In this document: positions 15,108 through 26,293 of the stretch, one piece after another
Layout: each line of letters begins with the position of its first letter
Numbering within the stretch: position 1 is the first letter of the stretch
NCBI RefSeq assembly: GCF_017086445.1
Contig: NZ_CP070968.1
Span: 2,356,001 to 2,420,000, forward strand
Source of the DNA: Brevundimonas fontaquae
GTDB taxonomy: Bacteria; Pseudomonadota; Alphaproteobacteria; Caulobacterales; Caulobacteraceae
Direction: 5' to 3'
Length of the DNA: 64,000 nucleotides
Made by a program: the position numbers and the translations under genes
Notes under the pieces: generated by a model
Seen by the model: only the letters and a program-made list of their open reading frames with translations
The model's database searches: none
Told to the model about the DNA's origin: nothing

Positions 15108-16616
15108 TTGAACGAAACGGTGAAATCTGGCGATCCGGCCGTTGATCGGGGTGCGGCTTTCGATGCCTCGCCCAATCCCTATGTGCTGCTTACGCCGGAC
15201 CTGCGGATCGCCGAGGTCAATCAGGCCTATATGGATGTCACGGGCGCCAAGCGCAGCGAAGTGTTGGGCCAACCGCTCTTTGCCGCCTTCGACTCGGGCC
15301 CTGGCTCGGACGCCCCGGAGAACGTCCGCCAAGTCCGTTCGTCACTGGAAAAGGCGCGCGACACCCGACAACGCGATCATCTGGCGGTCGTACGCTTTTC
15401 GATGCCGAGAACGCAGCTCGACGGCAGCGAAACCTTCGAAGAGCGTCTCTGGAGCGCCACCCATACGCCCATACTGAACGCCGACGGCGAAGTGGTCATG
15501 CTGCTTCAGCACACCATGGATGTGACGGACCTGGCGCCCGTCATCCGCCCGGACGAGCCGACGACCGCTTTGGACGCCATCATCGGCGATTCAGTGCTTC
15601 GTCGGGCCCAGTCGGTTCAGGAGGACAATCGTCGCCTGGAGACCGAGCGCAATCGTCTCGTTGAGATGTTCATGCAGGCCCCCGGCTTCGTCGCGATCAT
15701 GTCCGGACCGGATCATCGGTTCCAGATGCACAACGACGCCTACAGCCAGCTCATCGGACACCGGGATATCGCCGGCAAGCCGGTTAGGCAGGCCCTGCCG
15801 GAACTGGAAGGCCAAGGCTTCTACGATCTGCTCGACAGCGTCTTCGCCACAGGCGAACCCTATGAAGGGCGCGAGAGCGCGGCCCAGCTGCAGCGTAAGC
15901 CCGATGGGCTGCTCGAAACCGTCTATCTCAACTTCATCTATCAACCGATCCGCGACGACGCGGGCGCGGTGGTGGGCATCTTCGTGCAGGGCCACGACAT
16001 CACCGAGAACGTCCTGGCGGCCCAGCGCCAGAAGCTGATGATCGACGAACTGAACCACCGCGTGAAGAACACCCTCGCCACGGTGCAATCCATCGCCATC
16101 CAGACCGCTCGCTCCAACACCGACCCGGCCAGCTTCGCCGAGACCTTCCAGTCGCGGATCATGGCCCTGTCGCACACCCACAATCTGCTGACGCAAACCC
16201 ATTGGGAGGGCGCAGACCTGCGCGCCATTCTGGAGCACGAGACAGAGGCCTATGGACCGACGCGGATCAGCCTCAACGGCCCGCCGGTCTCTCTCGAACC
16301 TGCTGTCGTCCTGTCGCTCGGCATGATCTTCCACGAGCTTGCGACCAACGCCGCCAAATACGGCGCGCTGCATACGCCGGACGGCCGCATCCTCATCGAC
16401 TGGGGATTGGCCGACCAGAGACACCGAAAGCTGAAATTGAGCTGGCGCGAAATCGGCGGCCCCACGGTTGTGGTTCCGGCCAGGAAGGGCTTTGGCAGCC
16501 GCTTGATTGAGCGAAACATTCGCCATGATCTGGCGGGCGAGATCGATCTGGTCTACGCCCCCGAAGGATTGATCGCGGAACTGACAGTTCCATTGGACAG
16601 GACCGCCGCACAATGA
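15108..16616 (+). CDS. PAS-domain HWE-family sensor histidine kinase
   Basis: This soluble 502-residue kinase starts at a TTG; an in-frame GTG at 15120 is an alternative. Two PAS domains are visible, at about 20-145 (NPYVLLTPDLRIAEVNQAY) and about 180-300 (MSGPDHRFQMHNDAY). The HWE/HisKA_2 transmitter carries His317 in DELNHRVKNTLATVQSIA, with FHELATNAAKYGAL and the G-box KGFGSRLIERN. HWE kinases commonly act in light, redox or general stress signalling in alphaproteobacteria. It overlaps a receiver-only protein by 4 bp, its obvious partner. No flavin-binding GRNCRFLQ motif is present, so it is not a LOV light sensor. Confidence 0.92.
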   Translation: MNETVKSGDPAVDRGAAFDASPNPYVLLTPDLRIAEVNQAYMDVTGAKRSEVLGQPLFAAFDSGPGSDAPENVRQVRSSLEKARDTRQRDHLAVVRFSMPRTQLDGSETFEERLWSATHTPILNADGEVVMLLQHTMDVTDLAPVIRPDEPTTALDAIIGDSVLRRAQSVQEDNRRLETERNRLVEMFMQAPGFVAIMSGPDHRFQMHNDAYSQLIGHRDIAGKPVRQALPELEGQGFYDLLDSVFATGEPYEGRESAAQLQRKPDGLLETVYLNFIYQPIRDDAGAVVGIFVQGHDITENVLAAQRQKLMIDELNHRVKNTLATVQSIAIQTARSNTDPASFAETFQSRIMALSHTHNLLTQTHWEGADLRAILEHETEAYGPTRISLNGPPVSLEPAVVLSLGMIFHELATNAAKYGALHTPDGRILIDWGLADQRHRKLKLSWREIGGPTVVVPARKGFGSRLIERNIRHDLAGEIDLVYAPEGLIAELTVPLDRTAAQ

Positions 16617-16990
16617 CCCAGCCCCTCACCGGCCGCCGCGTGCTTGTGGTCGAAGACGAGTCGCTCGTCGCCATGCTCCTGGAAACGATCCTGGAGGACA
16701 TGGAGTGCGTGCCGATCGGTCCCGCGTCCAATGTGGACGAAGGTCAGAAGCTGGCGCGCGATACGGAGAATCTCGACGCCGCCCTGCTGGACGTCAATGT
16801 CGCCGGTCGTCAGGTCTTCCCCGTCGCCGAGGCGCTGAAGGAACGCGGCGTGCCGTTCGTCTTTTCGACCGGCTACGGCGAAGGTGGTCTGCCTGACGAA
16901 TGGCGCGGCCAGCCTACGATCCAGAAGCCGTTCACAGAAGTCGCCATCCGCGACGCCCTGATGAAGGCCATGGGTGTGACCCAAGCCTGA
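16613..16990 (+). CDS. Single-domain response regulator (receiver only)
   Basis: A 125-residue protein made of a receiver domain alone. It has the acidic pair Glu14-Asp15 (VVEDESLVAML), phosphoacceptor Asp60 (AALLDVNVAG), the Ser/Thr of FVFSTGYGE and Lys in TIQKPF. There is no output domain, so it must act by protein contact or as a phosphate sink or relay. It is coupled by an ATGA overlap to the HWE kinase, which is likely its phosphodonor. This receiver subtype commonly sits beside HWE kinases in Caulobacterales and Rhizobiales. Confidence 0.9.
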   Translation: MTQPLTGRRVLVVEDESLVAMLLETILEDMECVPIGPASNVDEGQKLARDTENLDAALLDVNVAGRQVFPVAEALKERGVPFVFSTGYGEGGLPDEWRGQPTIQKPFTEVAIRDALMKAMGVTQA

Positions 16991-16993
16991 GGC

Positions 16994-19900
16994 CTAGCTC
17001 GGCATTCGCCGCGGCGCGAACCATCCGTCGTCGGTATTCTGAACGGATCCCGCGACCGCGAGCACCTTGAGCGTATGTGTAATCAGCCGCTTCGCACGCG
17101 GCCGACTGCCCTCGAACTCCTCCATCAACTCGGTCGGCGACATCGGAACGCCCTGTCGGCGCAGGATTGAGAGCAGGCTGGACGCCAGAACGCCGGGCTG
17201 TTCGGGAAACAGGGCCTTCTGCCTCGATGTCGGTAGAAGAGGCTGCGTCGGTCTTGCAGTCCCTTGGCGCACCTTGCCGGCTTGATAGTCCGGTCGCAGG
17301 AAGTGGATGTCGCCCTGCGCCTCCTGCTCCGCCCTGGCCTGGTTCAGCTGGATCAGGCGGTCGACGACCTGCCTGTCCGCCAGGTCGTCAGGCCAGCCAT
17401 AGGCCTTGGCAACCAGCTGATCGAGGCGTTGATGCAGATGGTCGATGATGCCGACGCGCCCTTGGTCATAGATCGCACGTTCGGCGTCCGACACGTGATC
17501 GCCCAGGCCTATCCTGGCTCTGGCGTTGTAAAGGCCGGTCATCGTCAAGGCGTCGCTGTCGCGCAGGACGTCAGCCCTCACGGCATCGAGTTCTTCGGCC
17601 AAGACGCCGATCTCTGCCGCCAAGGCGGCGCCTGCGTCCGGAAATGGAAAGGTGTCGAAACAGGCGCCTTTCACATAGACGGCCTCGCGTTCGTATTCGC
17701 CGATGCGGCCGGCGTTGGCGGCGAACCATGCGCGATGCTGGCGCGAAGACAAGACGCCAAGCACGAACGGATCATCGCTGGCGATCACCACCAGCTTGTT
17801 ATCCGGCAAGGTGGCGGCGTCCATGAATCTAAACCAGCGATGCTTGGCGGTTTCTATGGTGACGATAAAGCGGCTCAATCCCTCCAGGGCGTCGCGCAGA
17901 TCACGACGCGGCTCTCCGAAGATCCACCAGTTGTCGCGATAGGCCGCCCGGTTGTTGCGATCCCGATCCGGCTTCACCGTCTCCAGAAGATGCTGGAACA
18001 GCAGCGGATGCCGACGACGCGCCTCGCCTTCGTCCCAGCCGAAGAAATCAATGACCTGCAGCCCGCGTGATCGATCCGCCAGATCTCGGCCATTACGATA
18101 GTCGCGAACCGGCGACGGCGCCTGCGGGTCTGAGCCGGACAGGAGGCGTTCGGCCTTCTCTGACGTGACCTGGAAACCCGAGCCCATCAGCTGCACGCCG
18201 CGATAGGCCAGCACCGCGTTGGCCTTGAGCTGTCGAACGCGCGTCAGTCGACTGTCCAGCATCAGGTCCGCGCCGATGTCGCCGTGACGCTCCTTGAACG
18301 TCGTGGCATCCGCATCCTTGACCCTCAGCCATCGTCCCTGTCCGTCCGGCTCGCCCCGCTCGGCGACCGACATGGCGATCCTGACGTCAGCGCATCCTAC
18401 GCCTCTGGCCCACGGATGGTCCGCGATGGCGAAGACAATCCTGATCGGCGGTCGTTTGGCCAGATGGTGTTCGATCACCCGTCGCGAGAAGGTCTGGGTG
18501 ATCGAATTGGTGGTGATGAACCCGAAGCGCCGCAACCGCGTATCTGGCTCGATCAGGATTTCCGCCGCCCGATCCCACCAGGCCATGACCAGGTCTGCCG
18601 AAAGAAATCGACCGCCCCTGATCGCTGCAAGGGCATCGACGTAGCCGTCGCCCAACTCTCGTCTCAGGCCTTTGCCGCCAATGAAGGGCGGATTGCCGAC
18701 GATGAATTCAACTTCCGGCCAAGGTGTGGGGCGCGGGTCGATATAGCGAACCCGCTCTCGCTCGGCCTGATCACGTCCATGGACCATCTCGACGCGCGAG
18801 AACTCCAGCAGGGCGTCGGCCTGTCGGATGGTTCGAAAGTTCTTGAGGATGGGCTCCGACGGCATCGGCGCGCCGGATATGCGGAAGTGCCACTGAAGAT
18901 GGCCGATCCACATGACCATCTCAGCGATCCAGGCGGCGTTGGCGTTCTTTTCTATGCCATAGAATTGCTCGGGGCTGACGACCCGCCCGTCGAAAGCCAG
19001 CACGCCCTGATGCTCGCCCATCTCTGCCAGTGTGCTGAAGATTTCCTCTTCCAGCTCCTTCATCATCCGCATGGCGACGTAGAGAAAATTGCCCGTGCCA
19101 CAGGCGGGATCCAGCACGCGCGTCTTGCACAGCCGATCATGAAACGCGTGCAGGCGGCGACGCGCCTTGACGACGTCGCCCTGCATGAACTCCGCAACGG
19201 CTTCGCCCTCCACCGCCTCCCAATCCGCGCGCAATGGTTCCATGATCGTCGGCGCGATCAGGCGCTCGACATAGGCGCGAGGCGTATAATGCGCACCCAG
19301 TTCGGCCCGCTCAGCCGGGTCTAGCGCCTGCTCCAGCAGGGTTCCGAAGATGGCTGGCTCGACGTCGGTCCAGTCGCTCTTCGCCGCAGCGATCAAGGCT
19401 TCCAACTCGCCTTCCTCGATGGGCAGCGTCTCGACCGTGCTGTAGAGGCCGCCGTTGAACCGGCGGATGTGTTGGCGAGTGGCGACGCAATAGCCGCCCT
19501 GATCCATCGCCATGAACAACGACCGCGCGCTCTGGTGGAAGCGCTCCGCCTCCCCGCGATAGCTTTCGAGCAAGCTCAGAAAGCTGCGCCGCTCGATCAG
19601 GCCGACGCTGTCCGCGAACATGGCGAAGATGCATTGCATCACGAAACGCGCGGTCTTGCTCGCCTGCGCGGCGCGATCGACTGGCCCAAGCCCGACCTGT
19701 CGCCGACCGTTGATCGATTTTACCAACCAGGCCAGAGACTTTGCGATTTCCGTCGTGACCGCCGCCGACCGCGCGGCCGGATCGAGCGACATCGGATCGG
19801 TCCAGACCCGGCGCAGCCGCTCTCTAATCTCCGGCGAGCGCAGCTGGTCTAGCGTGATCCGATAGCCCGCCCGATCCGGGAACGGCGCATAGATCTTGCC

Positions 19901-20392
19901 TTGCCTCGCAAAGTCCGACCACAGCTCGATCGACCGTCCGACATCCACCGTGATCAGAAACGGCGGCCATTCGGCCAAGGCCTTGGCGTAGTTTTCAGCC
20001 TGCCGCTTGGCGACCCGCATGACGCGATCGAGCGCCTCTATCGACGGCGCATGCGCCTTTCCGGCGGACTTGCCCAATAAGGCCAGTTGCGCGGCGGGGT
20101 CCAGCGGACCTCCGTCGCGGCGTTTGCGCGACTGTTTGGCTTCCAGGACGAAACAGTCCCGTTTGGCGCAATCGATCCAGCCCGCCGTCGTCTGCCCATT
20201 GTCGTGATGAAAGCGGATCGGCCGCTCGAAGCAATAATCCAGATCGCCCGCGCGTTCGTCGTCGGGCGCGGGGACGCCGATCAGGCGGCAGAGCTGAATG
20301 ATGAAGGTCTGATAGTGGGCGCGTTCGCTGATCGGCGCAGCGGACCAATGTTTGATGAAGGCTTCGACATCGTCTGATTGTTCTGCGTCCAT
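16994..20392 (-). CDS. MmeI-like type IIL restriction-modification enzyme
   Basis: The single 1132-residue chain combines nuclease, methyltransferase and target recognition. The N-terminal PD-ExK nuclease site is Asp74-X9-Glu84-Ala-Lys86 (DCAKRDCFVLEAK), the same spacing as reported for MmeI. The adenine-N6 methyltransferase has motif I LDPACGTGNF (Asp428) and motif IV NPPF (567-570). Target-recognition and C-terminal segments follow (VVIASDDPFVLGVLSSRQH, then LVAKAYGWPDDL). An extra winged-helix-like tail of about 60 residues ends the protein (SLLSILRRQGVPMSPTELME). It likely methylates one strand of its site and cuts unmethylated DNA at a distance, as a defence system. It stands alone between signalling and hut genes, after a short AT-rich gap. 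Confidence 0.87.
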   Translation of the reverse strand: MDAEQSDDVEAFIKHWSAAPISERAHYQTFIIQLCRLIGVPAPDDERAGDLDYCFERPIRFHHDNGQTTAGWIDCAKRDCFVLEAKQSRKRRDGGPLDPAAQLALLGKSAGKAHAPSIEALDRVMRVAKRQAENYAKALAEWPPFLITVDVGRSIELWSDFARQGKIYAPFPDRAGYRITLDQLRSPEIRERLRRVWTDPMSLDPAARSAAVTTEIAKSLAWLVKSINGRRQVGLGPVDRAAQASKTARFVMQCIFAMFADSVGLIERRSFLSLLESYRGEAERFHQSARSLFMAMDQGGYCVATRQHIRRFNGGLYSTVETLPIEEGELEALIAAAKSDWTDVEPAIFGTLLEQALDPAERAELGAHYTPRAYVERLIAPTIMEPLRADWEAVEGEAVAEFMQGDVVKARRRLHAFHDRLCKTRVLDPACGTGNFLYVAMRMMKELEEEIFSTLAEMGEHQGVLAFDGRVVSPEQFYGIEKNANAAWIAEMVMWIGHLQWHFRISGAPMPSEPILKNFRTIRQADALLEFSRVEMVHGRDQAERERVRYIDPRPTPWPEVEFIVGNPPFIGGKGLRRELGDGYVDALAAIRGGRFLSADLVMAWWDRAAEILIEPDTRLRRFGFITTNSITQTFSRRVIEHHLAKRPPIRIVFAIADHPWARGVGCADVRIAMSVAERGEPDGQGRWLRVKDADATTFKERHGDIGADLMLDSRLTRVRQLKANAVLAYRGVQLMGSGFQVTSEKAERLLSGSDPQAPSPVRDYRNGRDLADRSRGLQVIDFFGWDEGEARRRHPLLFQHLLETVKPDRDRNNRAAYRDNWWIFGEPRRDLRDALEGLSRFIVTIETAKHRWFRFMDAATLPDNKLVVIASDDPFVLGVLSSRQHRAWFAANAGRIGEYEREAVYVKGACFDTFPFPDAGAALAAEIGVLAEELDAVRADVLRDSDALTMTGLYNARARIGLGDHVSDAERAIYDQGRVGIIDHLHQRLDQLVAKAYGWPDDLADRQVVDRLIQLNQARAEQEAQGDIHFLRPDYQAGKVRQGTARPTQPLLPTSRQKALFPEQPGVLASSLLSILRRQGVPMSPTELMEEFEGSRPRAKRLITHTLKVLAVAGSVQNTDDGWFAPRRMPS

Positions 20393-20426
20393 GCAGACAA
20401 TCTATGGTTCAATTCTTGATCGCAAT

Positions 20427-21638
20427 CTATACGTGTTTTCTATCTCGGTACACGGCGTTGAGCAAAGGCTTGCCCAGCCAGTAACAAAGCTCGGCCGGTC
20501 GCGAGATATCCCAGATCGCAAGGTCGGCCGCCTTGCCGACTTCGAGCGTTCCAACCTCACCCAACAGGCCCAGCGCCCTCGCCGCCTCTCGCGTCGCGCC
20601 GGCTAGGGCCTCTTCCGGCGTCAGGCGGAACTGGACGCAGGCGAGGTTGAGCGCGGCGGTCATGGAGGCGACCGGCGATGTGCCGGGATTGCAGTCGGTC
20701 GCGACGGCCATTCGCACGCCGTGGCGGCGCAGTAGATCGACGTGCGGCGCCTGGGTCTCGCGCAGCATCAAATAGGCGCCGGGCAGCAGGACGGCGGCCA
20801 CACCGGCTGCGGCCATGGCCGCGACGCCTTGCTCGTTCGCATGTTCGATGTGATCGGCTGACAGAGCCTGATAGCGCGCCGCCAGGTCCGCACCGCCGCC
20901 GTTCGAAAACTGGTCGGCGTGCAGCTTCACCGGAAGACCTAGAGCGCGCGCCTTGTCGAACAGGCGCGACACTTCGTCGGTCGAGAAGGCGATGGGCTCG
21001 CAATAGGCGTCGACCGCATCGACCAGACCTTCGGCATGGGCGGCCGGCAGGATGTGGTCGATGGCCAGATCGACATAGGCGGCGCGGTCGTTGCGATACT
21101 CGGGCGGCACGGCATGCAGACCGAGATAGCTGGTACGGACACGCACCCCGCCCTCGCGCCCGATCCTGCGCGCGACGCGCAGCATCTTGAGCTCCGTCTC
21201 AAGGTCGAGACCATAGCCGGACTTGATCTCGACGGTGGTGACTCCTGTGGCCTTCAGCCCCGCCAGACGCGTCATGGCCGAGGCGAACAGGTCATCCTCC
21301 GACGCGGCGCGCGTGGCCTTCACGGACGAGACGATGCCGCCGCCCGCACGCGCGATCTCCTCATAGGTCGCGCCACCCAGCCGCTGTTCGAACTCGGCCG
21401 AACGGTCGCCTCCGAACACCAGATGGGTGTGGCAGTCGATCAGACCAGGCGTGATCCATCGCCCGTCCAGCCGCTCGGTTTCAGCCGCTTCCACGGCCGG
21501 CAGGTCAGCGCGCGGTCCCACCCAGACGATGCGGCCATCGGCGACGACCACGGCGGCGTCCTGAATCGCGCCATAAGGGACCGGTCCCTCGACCATGGTG
21601 GCGACATGACAATCGATCAGCAGACGGTCGGCCTTCAT
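20427..21638 (-). CDS. hutI: Imidazolonepropionase
   Basis: The 403-residue enzyme hydrolyses 4-imidazolone-5-propionate to N-formimidoyl-glutamate, the third step of histidine breakdown. It is a metal-dependent amidohydrolase: the N-terminal metal site is [20 protein letters not shown], later ligands lie in [17 protein letters not shown] and [12 protein letters not shown], and the final Asp is in [10 protein letters not shown]. The start at 21638 is taken from the GGAG site and from the ATGA overlap with hutC. It is the last gene of the hutF-hutC-hutI operon. The final codons before its stop become AT-rich where the restriction enzyme gene begins. Confidence 0.95.
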   Translation of the reverse strand: MKADRLLIDCHVATMVEGPVPYGAIQDAAVVVADGRIVWVGPRADLPAVEAAETERLDGRWITPGLIDCHTHLVFGGDRSAEFEQRLGGATYEEIARAGGGIVSSVKATRAASEDDLFASAMTRLAGLKATGVTTVEIKSGYGLDLETELKMLRVARRIGREGGVRVRTSYLGLHAVPPEYRNDRAAYVDLAIDHILPAAHAEGLVDAVDAYCEPIAFSTDEVSRLFDKARALGLPVKLHADQFSNGGGADLAARYQALSADHIEHANEQGVAAMAAAGVAAVLLPGAYLMLRETQAPHVDLLRRHGVRMAVATDCNPGTSPVASMTAALNLACVQFRLTPEEALAGATREAARALGLLGEVGTLEVGKAADLAIWDISRPAELCYWLGKPLLNAVYRDRKHV

Positions 21639-22360
21639 CGGCGAGGCTCCTTTGCCAGACCGGGTGAATGGGCGGACGAGAAGCGCGCCACCAAATCGTA
21701 GCGATCGCCGGGGAAGGTCTGCCACACCCGCGTCACCCCCTGCCCGTCCCGCCATGTCCGGCGTTCGACGCACAGACAGGCAGCGCCGGGCTTGAGTTCC
21801 AGTAGGCGTGCAGAGCGGGCGTCGGCAGAGATCGCAGAAATGCGGTTCTCGGCCTCGGTCCAGGGCGCAGAGTCCAGCAGCCAGCTTCCTGGCGGAACCG
21901 TATGAAAATCGACGTCTATGGCTTGAGGCGCCGCGCCGAGCGCGATCAGCCGATGTTCCAAGGCCAGGGGCGCGCCGTCGGCGCTGTGCAGACAGGTCAG
22001 ATCCAACAGAAGACCACCCGACGCCAGTTCGATTTCGTCCTCACCGTCCGGCTCGCGTTGGATCCGCTCCAGCAGGACGTAGCCGTAAGTCTGCCCGCGC
22101 TCGATCACCTCGGCCCGCAGATCGGGAATAGCCAGAACAGCGGCGTGGGCCTTGGGCTGGGCGACGAAGGTGCCGGCGCGACGCCGACGCGTCACCAGCC
22201 CCCGCCCCGCCAGTTCCGAGATAGCTTTGGACACCGTCATGCGCGAACAGTCGTAGCGTTCGGTCAGCTCATGCTCGAACGGAATGCGGTCGCCGGGCGA
22301 TAGCTCGCCGGACAGGATAAGCCCCTCCAGATCGGCGTAGATGCGGCGATGCAGGCTCAC
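21635..22360 (-). CDS. hutC: Histidine utilisation repressor (GntR/HutC family)
   Basis: A 241-residue regulator with an N-terminal GntR winged helix (about 1-70: [19 protein letters not shown], then [20 protein letters not shown]) and a C-terminal UTRA ligand-binding domain (about 90-235). HutC proteins repress hut genes and are released by urocanate. The start is the GTG at 22360, which overlaps the hutF stop as GTGA; upstream codons in frame lie inside hutF. Its place between hutF and hutI, and the palindrome between the two hut operons, support autoregulation of the whole locus. Confidence 0.92.
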   Translation of the reverse strand: MSLHRRIYADLEGLILSGELSPGDRIPFEHELTERYDCSRMTVSKAISELAGRGLVTRRRRAGTFVAQPKAHAAVLAIPDLRAEVIERGQTYGYVLLERIQREPDGEDEIELASGGLLLDLTCLHSADGAPLALEHRLIALGAAPQAIDVDFHTVPPGSWLLDSAPWTEAENRISAISADARSARLLELKPGAACLCVERRTWRDGQGVTRVWQTFPGDRYDLVARFSSAHSPGLAKEPRR

Positions 22361-23733
22361 CCCAGCACCGTCGACAAGGCATTGCGATAGCGCGCCTCGA
22401 TGCCGTCCCGCGCGATATGGCGGCCGTCTTTCACGACCTCCCGCCCCGCTCGCCACACCGAACGGATCGAGCCCGTCGGCGCGCCGAAGATCCAGCTGTC
22501 GAGCACCGCATCGCCCGACCGTCCCGCAAAGGCGACGCTCCTCATGTCCAGCGACACGATGTCCGCCGACGCCCCGACGCTCAAACCCGACGCCGCGCCC
22601 GTCGCCTGGACGCCGCCCGCCAGCGCGCGATCAAACAAGGCGCGCCCCGTCGAGCGTTCAGGGTCCGCCATGACCGCGCGACCGCGCAGCGCCAGCCGCT
22701 GACTGTATTCCAGCATCCGCAGTTCGTCGGCCACGCCGATCTGCACATTGGAATCGGTCCCGATTCCGAACCGCCCGCCGGCGCGGGTGAACTTGGCCGC
22801 AGGGAAAACGCCGTCGCCCAGATTGGCCTCGGTGATCGGGCACAGGCCGACGACGCCGCCGCGCGCGACGACGCCCTGCCACTCGGTCTCGGTCACATGG
22901 GTGGAGTGGATCAGACACCAACGCGGATCGACCGGCGTGTTGGCAAGCAGCCATTCGACCGGCCGCACGCCAGACCAGGCCAGGCAGTCCGCAACCTCCT
23001 TGGTCTGTTCGGCGACATGGATATGGATCGGCCCGTTGCCCGCCAGCGCAGGCATGGCCGTCAGCTCATCCGGACTGACGGCGCGCAGGCTGTGCGGCGC
23101 CACCCCGACCACAGCGTCGGGCAGATCGGCGGTCAGGGTCCGGCATCGCGCGACCAGATCGGCGAAACCGTCCAGATCGTTGATGAAGCGCCGCTGACCA
23201 TGCGCCGGCGGCTGACCGCCGAACCCGGCATGGGCGTAGAAGACCGGCAGCAGGGTCAGGGCGATGCCCGTAGCCTGCGCCGCCGCCACGATCCGCGCGG
23301 CGACCTCGGCCCGGTCCGAATAGGCCGCGCCCGACGGGTCGTTGTGCAGATAATGGAACTCGGCGACGCGGGTGAATCCGCCTTCCAGCATTTCCACGAA
23401 GGCCAGGGCGGTGATGGCCTCGATCTCTTCCGGCCCGCCCCGATCCAGGAAGCGGTACATCAGCTCGCGCCACGTCCAGAAGTCGTCGTCCGAAGGCCCG
23501 CGCGCCTCGGTCAGGCCCGCTATGGCGCGCTGAAAGGCGTGGCTGTGGACATTGGCGACGCCCGGCAAGGCGACACCGCCCCCCTCGTCCGCCGGGCTGC
23601 GCGCCACGCCGGTTTCCAGACTGACAATCCGCCCGCCCGCGATGCCGATGAGGACATCGCTCGCCCATCCGTCCGGCAGCAGGGCCGCCTCGAACCAGAG
23701 GGTGCGATCCACAGGCTGCGGCTGAAGGGTCAC
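22357..23733 (-). CDS. hutF: Formimidoylglutamate deiminase
   Basis: The 458-residue amidohydrolase converts N-formimidoyl-L-glutamate to N-formyl-L-glutamate plus ammonia. The metal-binding motif is VHSHAFQRAIAG; further ligands are seen in GVAPHSLRAV, the IHIHVAEQ strand and FGIGTDSNVQIG. Its presence with hutG shows that this organism uses the two-step deiminase/deformylase route rather than direct formiminoglutamase. The GTG at 23733 (VTLQPQPVDRTLWFEAALLP) is taken as start because upstream residues in frame cross the operator and show no family match. It is first in the leftward hut operon. Confidence 0.93.
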   Translation of the reverse strand: MTLQPQPVDRTLWFEAALLPDGWASDVLIGIAGGRIVSLETGVARSPADEGGGVALPGVANVHSHAFQRAIAGLTEARGPSDDDFWTWRELMYRFLDRGGPEEIEAITALAFVEMLEGGFTRVAEFHYLHNDPSGAAYSDRAEVAARIVAAAQATGIALTLLPVFYAHAGFGGQPPAHGQRRFINDLDGFADLVARCRTLTADLPDAVVGVAPHSLRAVSPDELTAMPALAGNGPIHIHVAEQTKEVADCLAWSGVRPVEWLLANTPVDPRWCLIHSTHVTETEWQGVVARGGVVGLCPITEANLGDGVFPAAKFTRAGGRFGIGTDSNVQIGVADELRMLEYSQRLALRGRAVMADPERSTGRALFDRALAGGVQATGAASGLSVGASADIVSLDMRSVAFAGRSGDAVLDSWIFGAPTGSIRSVWRAGREVVKDGRHIARDGIEARYRNALSTVLG

Positions 23734-23760
23734 TGGACAGGTCCGTGTCGTTACGATCAA

Positions 23761-23774
23761 TATGTCTAGACATA
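23761..23774. promoter_or_regulatory. Likely HutC operator between divergent hut operons
   Basis: TATGTCTAGACATA is a perfect 14-bp palindrome in the 77-bp gap between hutF (start 23733, leftward) and hutG (start 23811, rightward). GntR-family repressors of the HutC branch bind short palindromes with a GT-N-TA-N-AC style core. The position would let one bound dimer cover both promoters. The protein-DNA pairing is inferred. Confidence 0.7.
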
Positions 23775-23810
23775 CCACGACGGATCGATTTGGCGAGGGA
23801 GGCCGAACGG

Positions 23811-24625
23811 ATGCAGGACTGGCTGACCATCCACGAAGGTTCGGCGCCGCTGGTGATCGGCCTGCCGCACACCGGAACCGACATTCCGGCCGCCATCGAA
23901 GCGCGGATGACTTCATCCTGGCTGGCCCGCAAGGACGCGGACTGGTGGGTGGATCGGCTGTACGCCTTCGCGATCGACATGGGTGCCACCATGGTGCGAA
24001 CGGGCGTGTCCCGCAGCGTCATCGACGTAAATCGCGATCCGTCGGGCGTCTCGCTCTATCCCGGCATGACCACGACCGGCCTGTGTCCGACCGAGACCTT
24101 CGACGGGGAGCCGCTGTATCGCCCAGGCCAGGAACCGGACACGGCCGAGATCGCAGAGCGACGCACGATCTGGTTCGATCCCTATCACGCCGCCCTGCAA
24201 GCCCAGCTAGAGCGACTGCGCAGGTCCGGCCCGGTCGTCCTCTACGACGCCCATTCGATCCGGTCCGTCGTGCCGCGCCTGTTCGAGGGCGAACTGCCTC
24301 AGTTCAACATCGGCGACAACGACGGCGCAACCTGCGCCGGCGAGCTGACGCAGGCTGTCGAAAAAGCCTGTGCGATCAGCGGCGACAGCGTGGTCGTCAA
24401 CGGCCGGTTCAAGGGCGGATGGACCACCCGCCATTACGGCCAACCCGACGCAGGTGTCCACGCCATTCAGATGGAGTTGGCGGACCGGGGCTACATCCTC
24501 GATCCCGTCGGACCGGTGTCGCGCGAAAATTGGCCCAGCCCCTATGAGCCGGACCGCGCCGAGCCGATGCGCGCCCATCTGCGCCGCGTCCTGACCGCCT
24601 GCATCGCCTTCGCCGAGAGCCAACG

Positions 24626-24629
<4 letters not shown>
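23811..24629 (+). CDS. hutG: N-formylglutamate deformylase
   Basis: A 272-residue N-formylglutamate amidohydrolase family member that releases formate and glutamate, ending the pathway. Diagnostic stretches are [14 protein letters not shown] near the N-terminus, [31 protein letters not shown] and [11 protein letters not shown], with [11 protein letters not shown] close to the C-terminus; they hold the metal-binding His/Asp/Glu residues. The ATG at 23811 has GGGAGG eight bases upstream. It begins the rightward hutG-hutU-hutH operon and overlaps hutU by 4 bp. Confidence 0.94.
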
Positions 24630-26290
<1,661 letters not shown>

Positions 26291-26293
26291 ACC

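Noticed and set aside
18284..19324. Plus-strand frame of about 346 codons
   Set aside because: It lies fully antisense to the restriction-modification gene, whose motifs are intact.
22417..23769. Plus-strand frame of about 450 codons
   Set aside because: Antisense shadow of hutF; composition is typical of GC-rich reverse frames.
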